A stretch of DNA of 64,000 bases, taken from NCBI RefSeq assembly GCF_000380645.1, contig NZ_AQXZ01000012.1:62001-126000 (forward strand), in the 5' to 3' direction. The position numbers and the translations under genes are program-made. This document shows, piece after piece, positions 56,281-64,000 of the stretch (the stretch's first letter is position 1; every line of letters starts with the position of its first letter). The notes below the pieces were generated by a model. The model did not search any database, was not told the origin of the DNA, and saw only the letters and a program-made list of their open reading frames with translations. The stretch is from Smaragdicoccus niigatensis DSM 44881 = NBRC 103563 (GTDB lineage: Bacteria; Actinomycetota; Actinomycetes; Mycobacteriales; Mycobacteriaceae).

Positions 56281-56985
56281 TCAGCGAGCGTGTTCGTCCT
56301 CATTGTGCATTCGAAGGGCTGCGAACGCGCCCGCTACCTCGCCGGTGACGACCATCTTGTCAGCGAGCGACGACCGCAAGCGGACGGGAAGCTCGGGCGC
56401 GAACCTCGAGAAGTACGCGTAGAGCCATTTGGTATCACTGGCCAGGAAGGGATAGTCGGTGCTCATCATCCGGCGAATGATCAGCATCGGAACGGGGGCG
56501 TCCAAGGGGCGGAACTCGCGGTTCCACAGCCCCTCCTGCGTGCACCCGGGGTAGAACTGGCCCAGCATTTGGCCGCGAGCGACGAACTCTGACTTGCGCA
56601 GGAAGTGGATGTCGTCGATGCGCTGGAATTCCGTGAGACCGGGCATGGCGACGATCATGGTGTGCGTGGCTTCGTCGGGCGATTGGCGTCGGAGTTCGGT
56701 GAAGAGTGTTGCCGCGTCGTCGATCGCGGCGTGAATCGTCTCGTCGGTGAGGGTGCGGTCATCGCCGTCGAGGAACGTGACCCACACGGTCTTCTTCTTC
56801 AATGACGTCCGTACGAAGGGACAGACTGCGCCGGTGCGTCCGAGTTCGGCCAATGGCCGCGTGAGGAAATCGGACATATATGCCGCAAGGATGCGCGCGC
56901 ACGAATGGCGTGTGACGGACGTCGCGACGTCATCGAACAGGTTCACCCATTCGAGTTCCGTTGTAGCAGCAGTCATTGCCCGCAT
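56281..56985 (-). CDS. DUF6875-like protein
   Basis: A 234-residue soluble protein. VCPFVRTSLKKKTVWVTFLD and the later FYPGCTQEGLWNREFRPLDA plus PVPMLIIRRMMSTDYPFLAS resemble the DUF6875 family, whose members are often found near biosynthetic genes; this assignment is from memory. Here no biosynthetic cluster is visible. ATG 56985 follows a strong ribosome-binding site, GGAGGAATC. It lies between treY and the gene remnants. Function unknown. Confidence 0.65.
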   Translation of the reverse strand: MRAMTAATTELEWVNLFDDVATSVTRHSCARILAAYMSDFLTRPLAELGRTGAVCPFVRTSLKKKTVWVTFLDGDDRTLTDETIHAAIDDAATLFTELRRQSPDEATHTMIVAMPGLTEFQRIDDIHFLRKSEFVARGQMLGQFYPGCTQEGLWNREFRPLDAPVPMLIIRRMMSTDYPFLASDTKWLYAYFSRFAPELPVRLRSSLADKMVVTGEVAGAFAALRMHNEDEHAR

Positions 56986-57068
56986 GTGATTCCTCCGTAA
57001 TCGTTCGCCGCATGATCAATTCGGCGCAGAGCGGAACCTGGATGGGTCGATTGTTGACCGGCCTCCGA

Positions 57069-59324
57069 TCAGTCGCGGACGAGAATCGCCACCGGGTATC
57101 GCGACAGAACCGCAGCCGCGTCGATCGGGCCGGTGTGTTCGGTCCCGGTGATGCGATCGATCCATGCGCCAGCCGGCAGGTTGAGGCGGGTGGAACCCCA
57201 GCCAATGGACCGTGCCGTGAACCGAGTGGCAAGCGCAACGACATCAGGTTCGGTTGCGCCACGGGCAAATCCGATGACGTGTTGCGCGGCGGGGCCGCTC
57301 GCGTAAACCGGCCAATACCCGCCATCGACGAAGCTTTCCGGGCGTTCCTGCCGCAGCCGAAGGCACCGCGACGTCACCCAGAGCTTGGCAGCCCCGGTGC
57401 CGTCGACAGGTGGCGGGACGTCGACGGCGTCGAGCCCCTCGAGCAGTGCGCGGCGCTTCGCGTAGTTGACCAGCCGACGGTTGTCGGGGTCGACGAGCGA
57501 GTCCTCCCACAGTTCAGTGCCCTGGTAGACATCCGGCACCCCGGGTCCGCACAGTTGGAGCACCTTCTGCCCGAGGGAGTTCGCCCACGCGTGCGGGGCG
57601 ATTTCGACAACGAACGCCGTGATGGAATCCGCGGTCGGACCGAGCATGACGCGGTCGATCCATTCGTGGATCAAGGCTTCGAACTCGAAGTCGACGGCGT
57701 TCCACGACGTGCGCGTCGCGTTTTCCCGAATCGCTTTTTCGACGTACTTGTGGACCCGATCCGCGTCGGGAAGTCCACTGAGCGGCCAGATTCCGAACAG
57801 GGTCTGCCACAGGAACTGCCCGATCGCGGGATCCGGCGAAGGAGTCGAATTCTCCCAGCGGGCAACCTCTTCCGCCCACCGACCGGGTACCTGCGACAGC
57901 ACGGAGATCCGTGCGCGAACGTCCTCGCCCCGCTTCGTGTCGTGCGTCGACAGCGTGGTCATCGAACGCGGCCAATGCCGGGCGCGGTCCGCGTTGGCGA
58001 GATGCAACTCCGCCGGGCTGAATCCGAATTTGGCGGGGTCCGAACCGACTTCGTTCAGGCTGATCAGACGCGTGTCCTGGTAGAGGAATCGATCCTCGAC
58101 GGCCTTGGCGCCGATCGAGACGCACAGCTGGCCGAACCGCGACAGCACTTCACCACCCCGAGCGAGGCCTTCCACGAGCGCGTCGAACTCGGGTCCTTCA
58201 AAGCGCCCGAGAGTGCGCGCCAGGATTCCTTCGTTGGGTGCGGTGTCCGCCCGGCCGACAGGCATCGCGACCGCCGCCTCGATGATCGCCAGTCGAAGTT
58301 CGGTGGACGGCTCGGGCGCAATGCACCGTGCGAGCCGGTCGATCTCGCCGCTGAGTGATTTGGCCACGATCGCCCGCTTCAAACTCTCGATCGACGCGGT
58401 GTGTGCTGCGGCTGCGGTGAGCGCGGATTCTCCGGACGGATCGACGAAAACTCCGCAGATCCGGGACAGCGCTTCGTAACCGGTCGTCCCGTCGATGGGC
58501 CACGTGCGGTCGAGCGGCTCGTGCTCGCCGAGAACCTTCTCCGCGACAATCCAGCCGGACCCGACCAATTCGCGCAGCCACGCGAAGTATTGCGCCGGAT
58601 CGGCGAGGCCGTCGGGATGGTCGACGCGAACCCCGTCGATGACGCCTTCGCTGATCAGCTTCCCGATCACCCGATGGGTTTCGTCGAAAACGTCGGGGTC
58701 TTCTTGTCGAAGGGCGGCGAGTTCATTGACCGTGAGAAACCGGCGATACGTGCTCGGTGCGGTCCGCCACTCGACGAGCCGGTAGGCCTGGCGATCGTGG
58801 ACCTCTAGCGGGGTGCCGGGCAACGTGCCGGGACGGATCGGAAACCGCATGGCGCGCAACGCGAGCAGTGGTTCGTCGCCGGATTCGTCGATGGCCAGGT
58901 TGTCGAGGTCATCGGCGGTGTCGAGAACCGGCAGGGACAGGCCGGCGTCCCAGTCGATGTCGAAGAAGTGCGCATGCGCGGAGTCTCGGCCGTACAGGAG
59001 GACATCCCACCACCAGGCGTTCTGCTCGGGATGGCCGACCCCGAGGTGATTCGGAACGATGTCCGCGATCAATCCCATTCGTCGGCTGCTCGCGGCGTGG
59101 GCAAGCGATCGCAACGCGCCTTCGCCGCCGAGGTCGGCCGAGACCGTCGTCGGGTCTGTGACGTCGTAGCCGTGGAGTGACCCCTTGACGGCGGTCAGCA
59201 CCGGCGACAGGTAGGCGTGCGAAACACCAAGGGCAGCAAGGTAGTCGACGATTGATTCGGCGGCGGAGAAGGGGAAGGCGTCGGGTCGCAACTGGAGTCG
59301 GTAGGTGCACGCCAGCGGGTGCAT
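57069..59324 (-). CDS. treY: TreY, maltooligosyl trehalose synthase
   Basis: GH13 enzyme that converts the reducing end of maltodextrins into a trehalose unit. The 751 residues start at ATG 59324 (MHPLACTYRLQLRPDAFPF), 4 nt after the glgX stop. Signatures include SHAYLSPVLTAVKGSLHGYD, GVRVDHPDGLADP (catalytic Asp region) and WIVAEKVLGEHEPL (acid/base Glu), plus the C-terminal beta domain. treZ, which releases trehalose, is not downstream as it usually is; the next gene is the DUF6875-like protein. Confidence 0.95.
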   Translation of the reverse strand: MHPLACTYRLQLRPDAFPFSAAESIVDYLAALGVSHAYLSPVLTAVKGSLHGYDVTDPTTVSADLGGEGALRSLAHAASSRRMGLIADIVPNHLGVGHPEQNAWWWDVLLYGRDSAHAHFFDIDWDAGLSLPVLDTADDLDNLAIDESGDEPLLALRAMRFPIRPGTLPGTPLEVHDRQAYRLVEWRTAPSTYRRFLTVNELAALRQEDPDVFDETHRVIGKLISEGVIDGVRVDHPDGLADPAQYFAWLRELVGSGWIVAEKVLGEHEPLDRTWPIDGTTGYEALSRICGVFVDPSGESALTAAAAHTASIESLKRAIVAKSLSGEIDRLARCIAPEPSTELRLAIIEAAVAMPVGRADTAPNEGILARTLGRFEGPEFDALVEGLARGGEVLSRFGQLCVSIGAKAVEDRFLYQDTRLISLNEVGSDPAKFGFSPAELHLANADRARHWPRSMTTLSTHDTKRGEDVRARISVLSQVPGRWAEEVARWENSTPSPDPAIGQFLWQTLFGIWPLSGLPDADRVHKYVEKAIRENATRTSWNAVDFEFEALIHEWIDRVMLGPTADSITAFVVEIAPHAWANSLGQKVLQLCGPGVPDVYQGTELWEDSLVDPDNRRLVNYAKRRALLEGLDAVDVPPPVDGTGAAKLWVTSRCLRLRQERPESFVDGGYWPVYASGPAAQHVIGFARGATEPDVVALATRFTARSIGWGSTRLNLPAGAWIDRITGTEHTGPIDAAAVLSRYPVAILVRD

Positions 59325-59328
59325 TTGT

Positions 59329-61458
59329 TCAGTCCATTCGTTTGAGAACGAGGAGCATTCGGCCGCCAACGGTGACGTTGCTGCCGGCTTCGACGGTTGC
59401 TTTCACAATGCCGGTCGGCGTCGACGTGTCAAGAGCAACTTCCCAATGGTTGCCATAGATGCCGCTGGGCAGGTGGAATTCGAGCGCCTCGTCGTGGGCG
59501 TTGAAGCACATGAGGAACGAGTCGTCTTCGACCCGCTCGCCGCGTTGATTCGGTTCCGGAATCGACTGCCCGTTGAGAAAGACACTCAACGACCGGCCGA
59601 AGTCGGCTTCCCAGTCTTCGGGCGTCATCTCGACGCCGGCGGGAGTCAGCCACGCGATATCGCGCAGTTCCTCACCGGAGCGAATGGGCCGACCGTCGAA
59701 GAACCGGCGTCGGCGGAAGACCGGGTGACGCTTGCGCAGCTTGATGACGTTCTGCGTGTATTCGAGCAGGTCAGGATCCTTGTCGGCGAGCGTCCAGTCC
59801 ATCCATGCAAGCTCGGAATCCTGACAGTACGCGTTGTTGTTGCCCTGCTGCGTCCGGCCGAATTCGTCGCCGTGCAGAAGCATCGGCGTGCCCTGGCTGA
59901 GCATCAGCGTCGCAAGAATGTTGCGGATCTGGCGCTCCCGCAGTTCGTTGATCGCCGGATCGTCCGTTGGGCCTTCGACGCCGCAGTTCCAGGAGCGGTT
60001 GTGGGACTCCCCGTCGCGGTTGTCCTCGCCGTTCGCCATGTTGTGCTTCTCGTTGTAGGACACCAAGTCTCGCAACGTGAAGCCGTCGTGCGCGGTGACG
60101 AAGTTGATGCTGGCGCCGGGGCGGCGGCCGGTCGCTTCGTAGAGGTCGGACGATCCCGTCAGCCGGGACGCGAACTCGCCGAGCGTGGCGGGTTCGCCCC
60201 GCCAGTATTCGCGCACGGTGTCGCGGTACTTCCCGTTCCACTCGGTCCACAGGCCGGGGAAGTTGCCGACCTGATAGCCGCCGTCGCCCACGTCCCATGG
60301 CTCGGCGATGAGTTTGACCTGGCTGATGACCGGGTCCTGCTGCACGATGTCGAAGAACGCGGACAGTCGATCGACGTCGTGCAGCTCGCGCGCGAGCGTC
60401 GAGGCGAGGTCGAACCGGAAACCGTCGACGTGCATCTCGAGAATCCAGTACCGGAGCGAGTCCATGATGAGCTGCAACGTGTGCGGATGCCGGGCGCTGA
60501 GGCTGTTGCCGGTACCCGTGTAGTCCATGTACTTCGACAGGTCGTCGTCGACGAGTCGGTAGTAGGCGTGGTTGTCGATACCGCGGAAGCTGATCGTGGG
60601 ACCGAGGTGGTTCCCTTCGGCGGTGTGGTTGTAGACGACGTCGAGGATCACCTCGATTCCCGCTTCGTGGAACGTCCGGACCATCGCCTTGAACTCCGAC
60701 ACCGCCGACGCCGGCTTGGCCCCGGAGCGGTATTCGTTGTGCGGCGCGAGGAAACCGAACGTGTTGTAGCCCCAGTAGTTGCGCAGTCCTTCGTCTCGAA
60801 GTCGCTGGTCTTGCATGAACTGGTGCACCGGCATGAGCTCGATCGCGGTGACGCCGAGTTCCAGTAGGTGCTCGATGATCACGGGATGTGCGAGGCCCGC
60901 GTAGGTTCCGCGCAGTTCCTCCGGGATCTTCGGATGGGTCGCGGTCATGCCCTTGACGTGGGCTTCGTAGATGATCGTCTCGTGGTACGGCCGACGTGGG
61001 GAACGGTCGTTCAGCCAGTCGAAGTACGGGTTGATGACGACTGTCGTCATCGTGTGGCCGAGTGAATCCAAGCCGTACGTGTGCAGCGATTCGTCTCCGT
61101 CGAAGTCTCCGTCGAACGCTTTTCCGTAGGGATCGACGAGCAACTTGCTGGGGTCGCAGCGATGGCCGTTTTCCGGTTCGAAGGGCCCGTGAACACGGTA
61201 GCCATAGCGCTGACCGGGCACGACGTTCGGAAGGTAGCAGTGCCAGACGAAGCCGTCGACTTCGTCGAGCGGGATGCGCGTCTCAGATCCGTCGCGCGCG
61301 ATCAGGCACAGTTCGACCTTCTCCGCGATTTCGGAGAACAGCGAGAAGTTCGTGCCAGCGCCGTCGTATGTGGCGCCGAGGGGGTAGGCAGTTCCCGGCC
61401 ACACCGAAAGGGGCGACGGGTCGCCGGCATTCGGTGCAGGTGCAGCCATAGGTGTCAA
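59329..61458 (-). CDS. glgX: GlgX/TreX, glycogen debranching enzyme
   Basis: Isoamylase-type GH13 enzyme that removes alpha-1,6 branches and supplies maltodextrins to TreY. It has 709 residues: an N-terminal CBM48 domain (PLGATYDGAGTNFSLFSE), then a TIM barrel with VVYNHTAEG, nucleophile in DGFRFDLAS, acid/base in LIAEPWDVG and the TAHDGF motif. ATG 61458 or the third codon 61449 may be the start. It forms a two-gene unit with treY. Confidence 0.95.
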   Translation of the reverse strand: MTPMAAPAPNAGDPSPLSVWPGTAYPLGATYDGAGTNFSLFSEIAEKVELCLIARDGSETRIPLDEVDGFVWHCYLPNVVPGQRYGYRVHGPFEPENGHRCDPSKLLVDPYGKAFDGDFDGDESLHTYGLDSLGHTMTTVVINPYFDWLNDRSPRRPYHETIIYEAHVKGMTATHPKIPEELRGTYAGLAHPVIIEHLLELGVTAIELMPVHQFMQDQRLRDEGLRNYWGYNTFGFLAPHNEYRSGAKPASAVSEFKAMVRTFHEAGIEVILDVVYNHTAEGNHLGPTISFRGIDNHAYYRLVDDDLSKYMDYTGTGNSLSARHPHTLQLIMDSLRYWILEMHVDGFRFDLASTLARELHDVDRLSAFFDIVQQDPVISQVKLIAEPWDVGDGGYQVGNFPGLWTEWNGKYRDTVREYWRGEPATLGEFASRLTGSSDLYEATGRRPGASINFVTAHDGFTLRDLVSYNEKHNMANGEDNRDGESHNRSWNCGVEGPTDDPAINELRERQIRNILATLMLSQGTPMLLHGDEFGRTQQGNNNAYCQDSELAWMDWTLADKDPDLLEYTQNVIKLRKRHPVFRRRRFFDGRPIRSGEELRDIAWLTPAGVEMTPEDWEADFGRSLSVFLNGQSIPEPNQRGERVEDDSFLMCFNAHDEALEFHLPSGIYGNHWEVALDTSTPTGIVKATVEAGSNVTVGGRMLLVLKRMD

Positions 61459-61598
61459 GGCTAGCCGTGTTGCTGGTGGGTCGAGGGGATCATGACCAAC
61501 CGACCCCGTGTTGTTGCCTCAGTTTCATCGGGTTCTGAGCGGGTAGGTCACTCCTAGCCCCGAATACCGATTCGGGGATTCGAATTCTGGAGGATGTT

Positions 61599-61772
61599 AT
61601 GAGTGCTATCGACAAGGCGAAGAACAAGGCCGAAGAGCTCACTGGCAAGGCCAAGGAGGCGTTCGGCCGTGCTACGGACGATAAGAGCACCGAGAACGAG
61701 GGTCGAGCTGACCAGGCCAAGGGCAACCTGAAGCAGGCCGGCGAGAACGTCAAGGACGCCTTCAAGAGCTGA
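61599..61772 (+). CDS. CsbD-family small stress protein
   Basis: A 57-codon gene with ribosome-binding site TGGAGGA. The product begins MSAIDKAKNKAEELTGKAKE, continues AFGRATDDKSTENEGRADQA and ends with AKGNLKQAGENVKDAFKS, the CsbD family layout (hydrophilic, helical, general stress). A strong terminator follows 14 nt later. Divergent from glgX. Confidence 0.88.
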   Translation: MSAIDKAKNKAEELTGKAKEAFGRATDDKSTENEGRADQAKGNLKQAGENVKDAFKS

Positions 61773-61785
61773 GCGCTTCTGTGAA

Positions 61786-61820
61786 AAAGCGGCGGTCCGG
61801 GATGGACCGCCGCTTTACAT
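61786..61820. terminator. Bidirectional terminator after csbD-like gene
   Basis: A perfect 13-bp stem, AAAGCGGCGGTCC (61786-61798) and GGACCGCCGCTTT (61804-61816), with a 5-base loop and A/T-rich flanks on both sides. It lies between the convergent CsbD-like and DUF2236 genes. Confidence 0.85.
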
Positions 61821-61833
61821 TTCCGGGCAGCGC

Positions 61834-62847
61834 TCAGTCGCCGCTAGCCGCGACTGCCGTGCGCCCGTAGCGGGCGCGCGCTTCGGTCGGGGTGACGATC
61901 GTGTCGGTCAATGGGGGTTCGCCCTGGAGGGCGTTCTCCCAGACCGACACCAACGAAGGCGCGGCAAGCCGGGCGACGCGAGTGCGGATCGGCAGTGGCG
62001 TCACGGACGCCATCAGCGCCCTCATCGTCGGGATGACGGCAGCATCGATGGCTGCGTTCTGGTCGATGCTGCTGAGCTGGCGCATCCACCGGGGCAACGT
62101 GGCGATGACCGCAGGGGTCAGGCGTCGAGCGACCGCGGCAATCATCGGGTTCGTCGTGGTGGCCGGGGGATACAGGATCTGACGCGCGAGGCGATCGGAA
62201 TGTTCGGTCCAACACAGCCGAGAACGCTCGTCCTCGAAGTACTGGCGAACACCGTCCCGGCTCGTCGGAACCTTTGCAGGGTCACACGTCTGGAGTTCGG
62301 CGGCAATGACGCAGTCTGCCCAATAGCGGGCCTCATCCTCCGCGGACAACTTTCCGGGACCGAACATCTCGTAGCACTTCAACACCGAGTGCCAGCCCGT
62401 CATATGGATCCACAGTTGACTGTCGGGATCGTTCGCGCTGTACCGCTTACCGCTGACCGGTTCGATTCCGGTCGCGCGGGCGTGCACCTTCTGGAGCAAT
62501 TCGGCGGCCTCGATCGCGGATCGGCTGTCGCCTACCGCCACGATCGTGAAGTACGTGAGAGTGCTGTCCAATCGGCCCATGGGATCGGTGTAGATGCCCT
62601 GCGTGTCGGTGACGGCAGCAGCCAGGAAGGGGTCGAAGGCCTCGACGGCAATTGACCGCTGAAATCCGAGAAGTGCAGTCGGACTCGTCCACACCTTCCA
62701 CGTCGGCGAGCCGGGGCCGAAGAAGCCGTGGTCCACGCGACGCCGCGTGGCGTCGAACGGAAAGCCTTGACGCGCCAGCATGCGCGGTCCGGTGCCGGTG
62801 AGGGTCTGGGTTGGGGACACTTGGATGCTCCTTTGCATCAGGGACAT
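61834..62847 (-). CDS. DUF2236 (MpaB/latex-clearing-like) oxygenase
   Basis: A 337-residue member of the DUF2236 superfamily, which includes rubber oxygenase Lcp and fungal MpaB. Conserved features are FGPGSPTWKVW, an LDST-x-x-YFTIVAVGD helix (RLDSTLTYFTIVAVGD) and DSQLWIHMTGWHSVLK with a likely haem or metal His. Substrate unknown. The start is ATG 62847 or 62838. It follows the TetR gene by 3 nt on the same strand and is likely its target. Confidence 0.82.
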   Translation of the reverse strand: MSLMQRSIQVSPTQTLTGTGPRMLARQGFPFDATRRRVDHGFFGPGSPTWKVWTSPTALLGFQRSIAVEAFDPFLAAAVTDTQGIYTDPMGRLDSTLTYFTIVAVGDSRSAIEAAELLQKVHARATGIEPVSGKRYSANDPDSQLWIHMTGWHSVLKCYEMFGPGKLSAEDEARYWADCVIAAELQTCDPAKVPTSRDGVRQYFEDERSRLCWTEHSDRLARQILYPPATTTNPMIAAVARRLTPAVIATLPRWMRQLSSIDQNAAIDAAVIPTMRALMASVTPLPIRTRVARLAAPSLVSVWENALQGEPPLTDTIVTPTEARARYGRTAVAASGD

Positions 62848-62850
62848 TGG

Positions 62851-63483
62851 TCAGGCGGCTTCGAACGCGCGGCAGATCATCCGCCCGTAGAGCGCGCCGA
62901 GTTCGTCTGGAGTCCAGGGGGATTCGGGGTCGAGGAGAGACTTCGCGGCGGCTTCACACGACGCCATGAACATCTCCATGAGGGCTGGCATCTTCTTGTC
63001 GAGGTCGGGGGTTGCCCACCACGCCTCGAGCGCCGGACGAATCCAATCTGTGGCGTGGTAGCGCAGCGCCTGGCGGGCCATGGTGAAGCGGGTCACCAGT
63101 GCGGGGTCCGGGTCGGCGGAGAACAGCAGTCGCCACGTGTCCGGACGGCTCGCGACGAACCGCAGCAACGACGTGAAACCGGTGATCCACGCGTCTTCGG
63201 GCGCCTTGCCGGCCGCGGAGTGTAGGGCGTCGAGCAGGCCGTCGAGCAACAGAGTGCCCTCGCGCTGGATCAGGGCCTGGATGAGTTCGACGCGGTCCGC
63301 GTAGCACTTGTAGACGACCGGTCGAGTGACGCCCATGTGGTCCGCGACGGCACCAATGGTGACGGCACCGATCCCGGAGGCGACCGCGATATCGAGGGCG
63401 GCGTCCAAGACGAAGGGGCGGCGGCGTTCCGGCCCGAGGTGAGGTGCACGAGCTTTGGAAGTCGTCTTCGTTGACGTGTTCAC
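62851..63483 (-). CDS. TetR-family regulator
   Basis: A 210-residue TetR protein. The HTH is in VTIGAVADHMGVTRPVVYKCY, read in part; the C-terminal helical ligand domain is rich in Trp and Met. GTG start. Together with the DUF2236 gene it forms an operon divergent from an acyl-CoA dehydrogenase gene. A TGTAGCAA-N14-TTGCTACA palindrome lies between and would allow control of both directions. Confidence 0.88.
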   Translation of the reverse strand: MNTSTKTTSKARAPHLGPERRRPFVLDAALDIAVASGIGAVTIGAVADHMGVTRPVVYKCYADRVELIQALIQREGTLLLDGLLDALHSAAGKAPEDAWITGFTSLLRFVASRPDTWRLLFSADPDPALVTRFTMARQALRYHATDWIRPALEAWWATPDLDKKMPALMEMFMASCEAAAKSLLDPESPWTPDELGALYGRMICRAFEAA

Positions 63484-63491
63484 GCGGTCAA

Positions 63492-63521
63492 TGTAGCAAG
63501 TATGTTGGACACATTGCTACA
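63492..63521. promoter_or_regulatory. Probable TetR operator in divergent promoter
   Basis: TGTAGCAA (63492-63499) and TTGCTACA (63514-63521) form a perfect 8-bp inverted repeat with a 14-base spacer, in the 79-base gap between the TetR gene and the acyl-CoA dehydrogenase gene. Confidence 0.6.
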
Positions 63522-63562
63522 CCGTTGCATCAAAATGATTCATCGATGTATCGTTTCCGGCC

Positions 63563-64000
63563 GTGACGACTCTCTTCAATCCCCAGTCAACGGACTTCTC
63601 GGAGTTCGACGCGCGTACGCGCGAGTGTTTCCAGGCGACGATCGACTTCTTCGAATCCCGCGGCAAAACGTGGCTCAAGCAGCAGGATCGCGACCGCGTT
63701 TGGTACACCGAGTACCTGGAGATGCAGAAGAAGGAACGCATTTTCGCGACCTTCCTGACTCCCGCGTCGGAGGCCAACGGAGACCCGGACAAGCGCTGGG
63801 ACACCGCCCGAATCACGATGTACAGCCGCATCCTGGGCTTCTACGGAATGCAGTACTGGTACGTGTGGCAGGTCACGATCCTCGGTCTCGGACCGATCTG
63901 GCAGTCGAAGAACGCCGTCGCCCGCAAGCGTGCGGCCGACCTTCTCGAGGCAGGCGACATCTTCGCCTTCGGCCTCTCGGAGAAGGAGCACGGCGCCGAC
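63563..64000 (+). CDS. Acyl-CoA dehydrogenase family protein (3' end beyond window)
   Basis: An open frame from GTG 63563 to the last base (146 codons, no stop). The product begins MTTLFNPQSTDFSEFDARTR (GTG read as Met), has FLTPASEANGDPDKRWDTAR, and the last visible stretch GDIFAFGLSEKEHGAD fits the FadE/acyl-CoA dehydrogenase substrate-binding region (SEKEHGAD). Full-length relatives are much longer. Divergent from TetR; likely regulated by it. Confidence 0.85.
   Translation, partial: MTTLFNPQSTDFSEFDARTRECFQATIDFFESRGKTWLKQQDRDRVWYTEYLEMQKKERIFATFLTPASEANGDPDKRWDTARITMYSRILGFYGMQYWYVWQVTILGLGPIWQSKNAVARKRAADLLEAGDIFAFGLSEKEHGAD

Noticed and set aside
59305-60867. Forward open frame of 520 codons, Val/Arg rich
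   Set aside because: Antisense to glgX; composition reflects the complementary codon bias.

Overview
The window is a high-GC actinobacterial chromosome segment, most likely from a mycolic-acid bacterium of the order Mycobacteriales. The evidence is a FtsZ whose N-terminus reads like the mycobacterial protein, a Wag31-type DivIVA, a murC-ftsQ-ftsZ order without murB, ddl or ftsA, ileS next to a dinX-type polymerase, an MTB12-like lipoprotein, an F420-type Ddn-family protein and an actinobacterial translational T-box. The genus cannot be fixed from the sequence alone.

Region 1 (1-12.7 kb) is the division and cell-wall cluster: mraY (5' cut), murD, ftsW, murG, murC and ftsQ with 4-nt overlaps at most joints, then ftsZ, pgeF, yggS-type, sepF, yggT-type and divIVA/wag31. 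A DUF559 gene on the opposite strand splits ftsQ from ftsZ. Both of its ends lie inside copies of one 35-bp palindrome. Region 2 (12.7-31 kb) holds a T-box-controlled ileS, a VOC protein, a Ddn-like protein, dinB, three lipoproteins, a DoxX-like protein, a globin-coupled diguanylate cyclase, lspA-rluD-rarD, a methyltransferase, a FUSC protein, and a two-gene unit for a 633-residue helical repeat protein that I do not recognise. Region 3 (31-39.1 kb) has an amber-interrupted antitoxin-like small gene, dnaE, an SDR, ilvA and a YbdK-type ligase.

Region 4 (39-52.6 kb) is a long minus-strand nitrogen operon: APC permease, two DUF1989 proteins, a biotin-dependent urea/guanidine carboxylase, allophanate hydrolase and an AmtR-like TetR regulator. 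A TAT-exported phosphoesterase, a small lipoprotein and a membrane protein follow, joined by 4-nt overlaps. The promoter carries an AmtR-type palindrome. The DUF1989 pair points to guanidine rather than urea as substrate: carboxylation, deimination to allophanate, then hydrolysis. A beta-carbonic anhydrase just upstream has its Shine-Dalgarno sequence buried in a perfect 13-bp hairpin.

Region 5 (52.6-64 kb) contains an OhrR-like MarR, a winged-helix-like protein, a patatin, an ArsR plus SRPBCC/TIGR03086 pair, scrambled gene remnants, a DUF6875-like protein, treY and glgX (treX) without treZ, a CsbD-like protein, a DUF2236 oxygenase with its TetR, and the start of an acyl-CoA dehydrogenase running off the end. 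No rRNA, tRNA, CRISPR array, prophage or typical insertion sequence was seen. Most of the window is ordinary core genome. The best candidates for new biology are the palindrome-bounded DUF559 gene, the 73/633-residue gene pair and the carbonic anhydrase leader hairpin.
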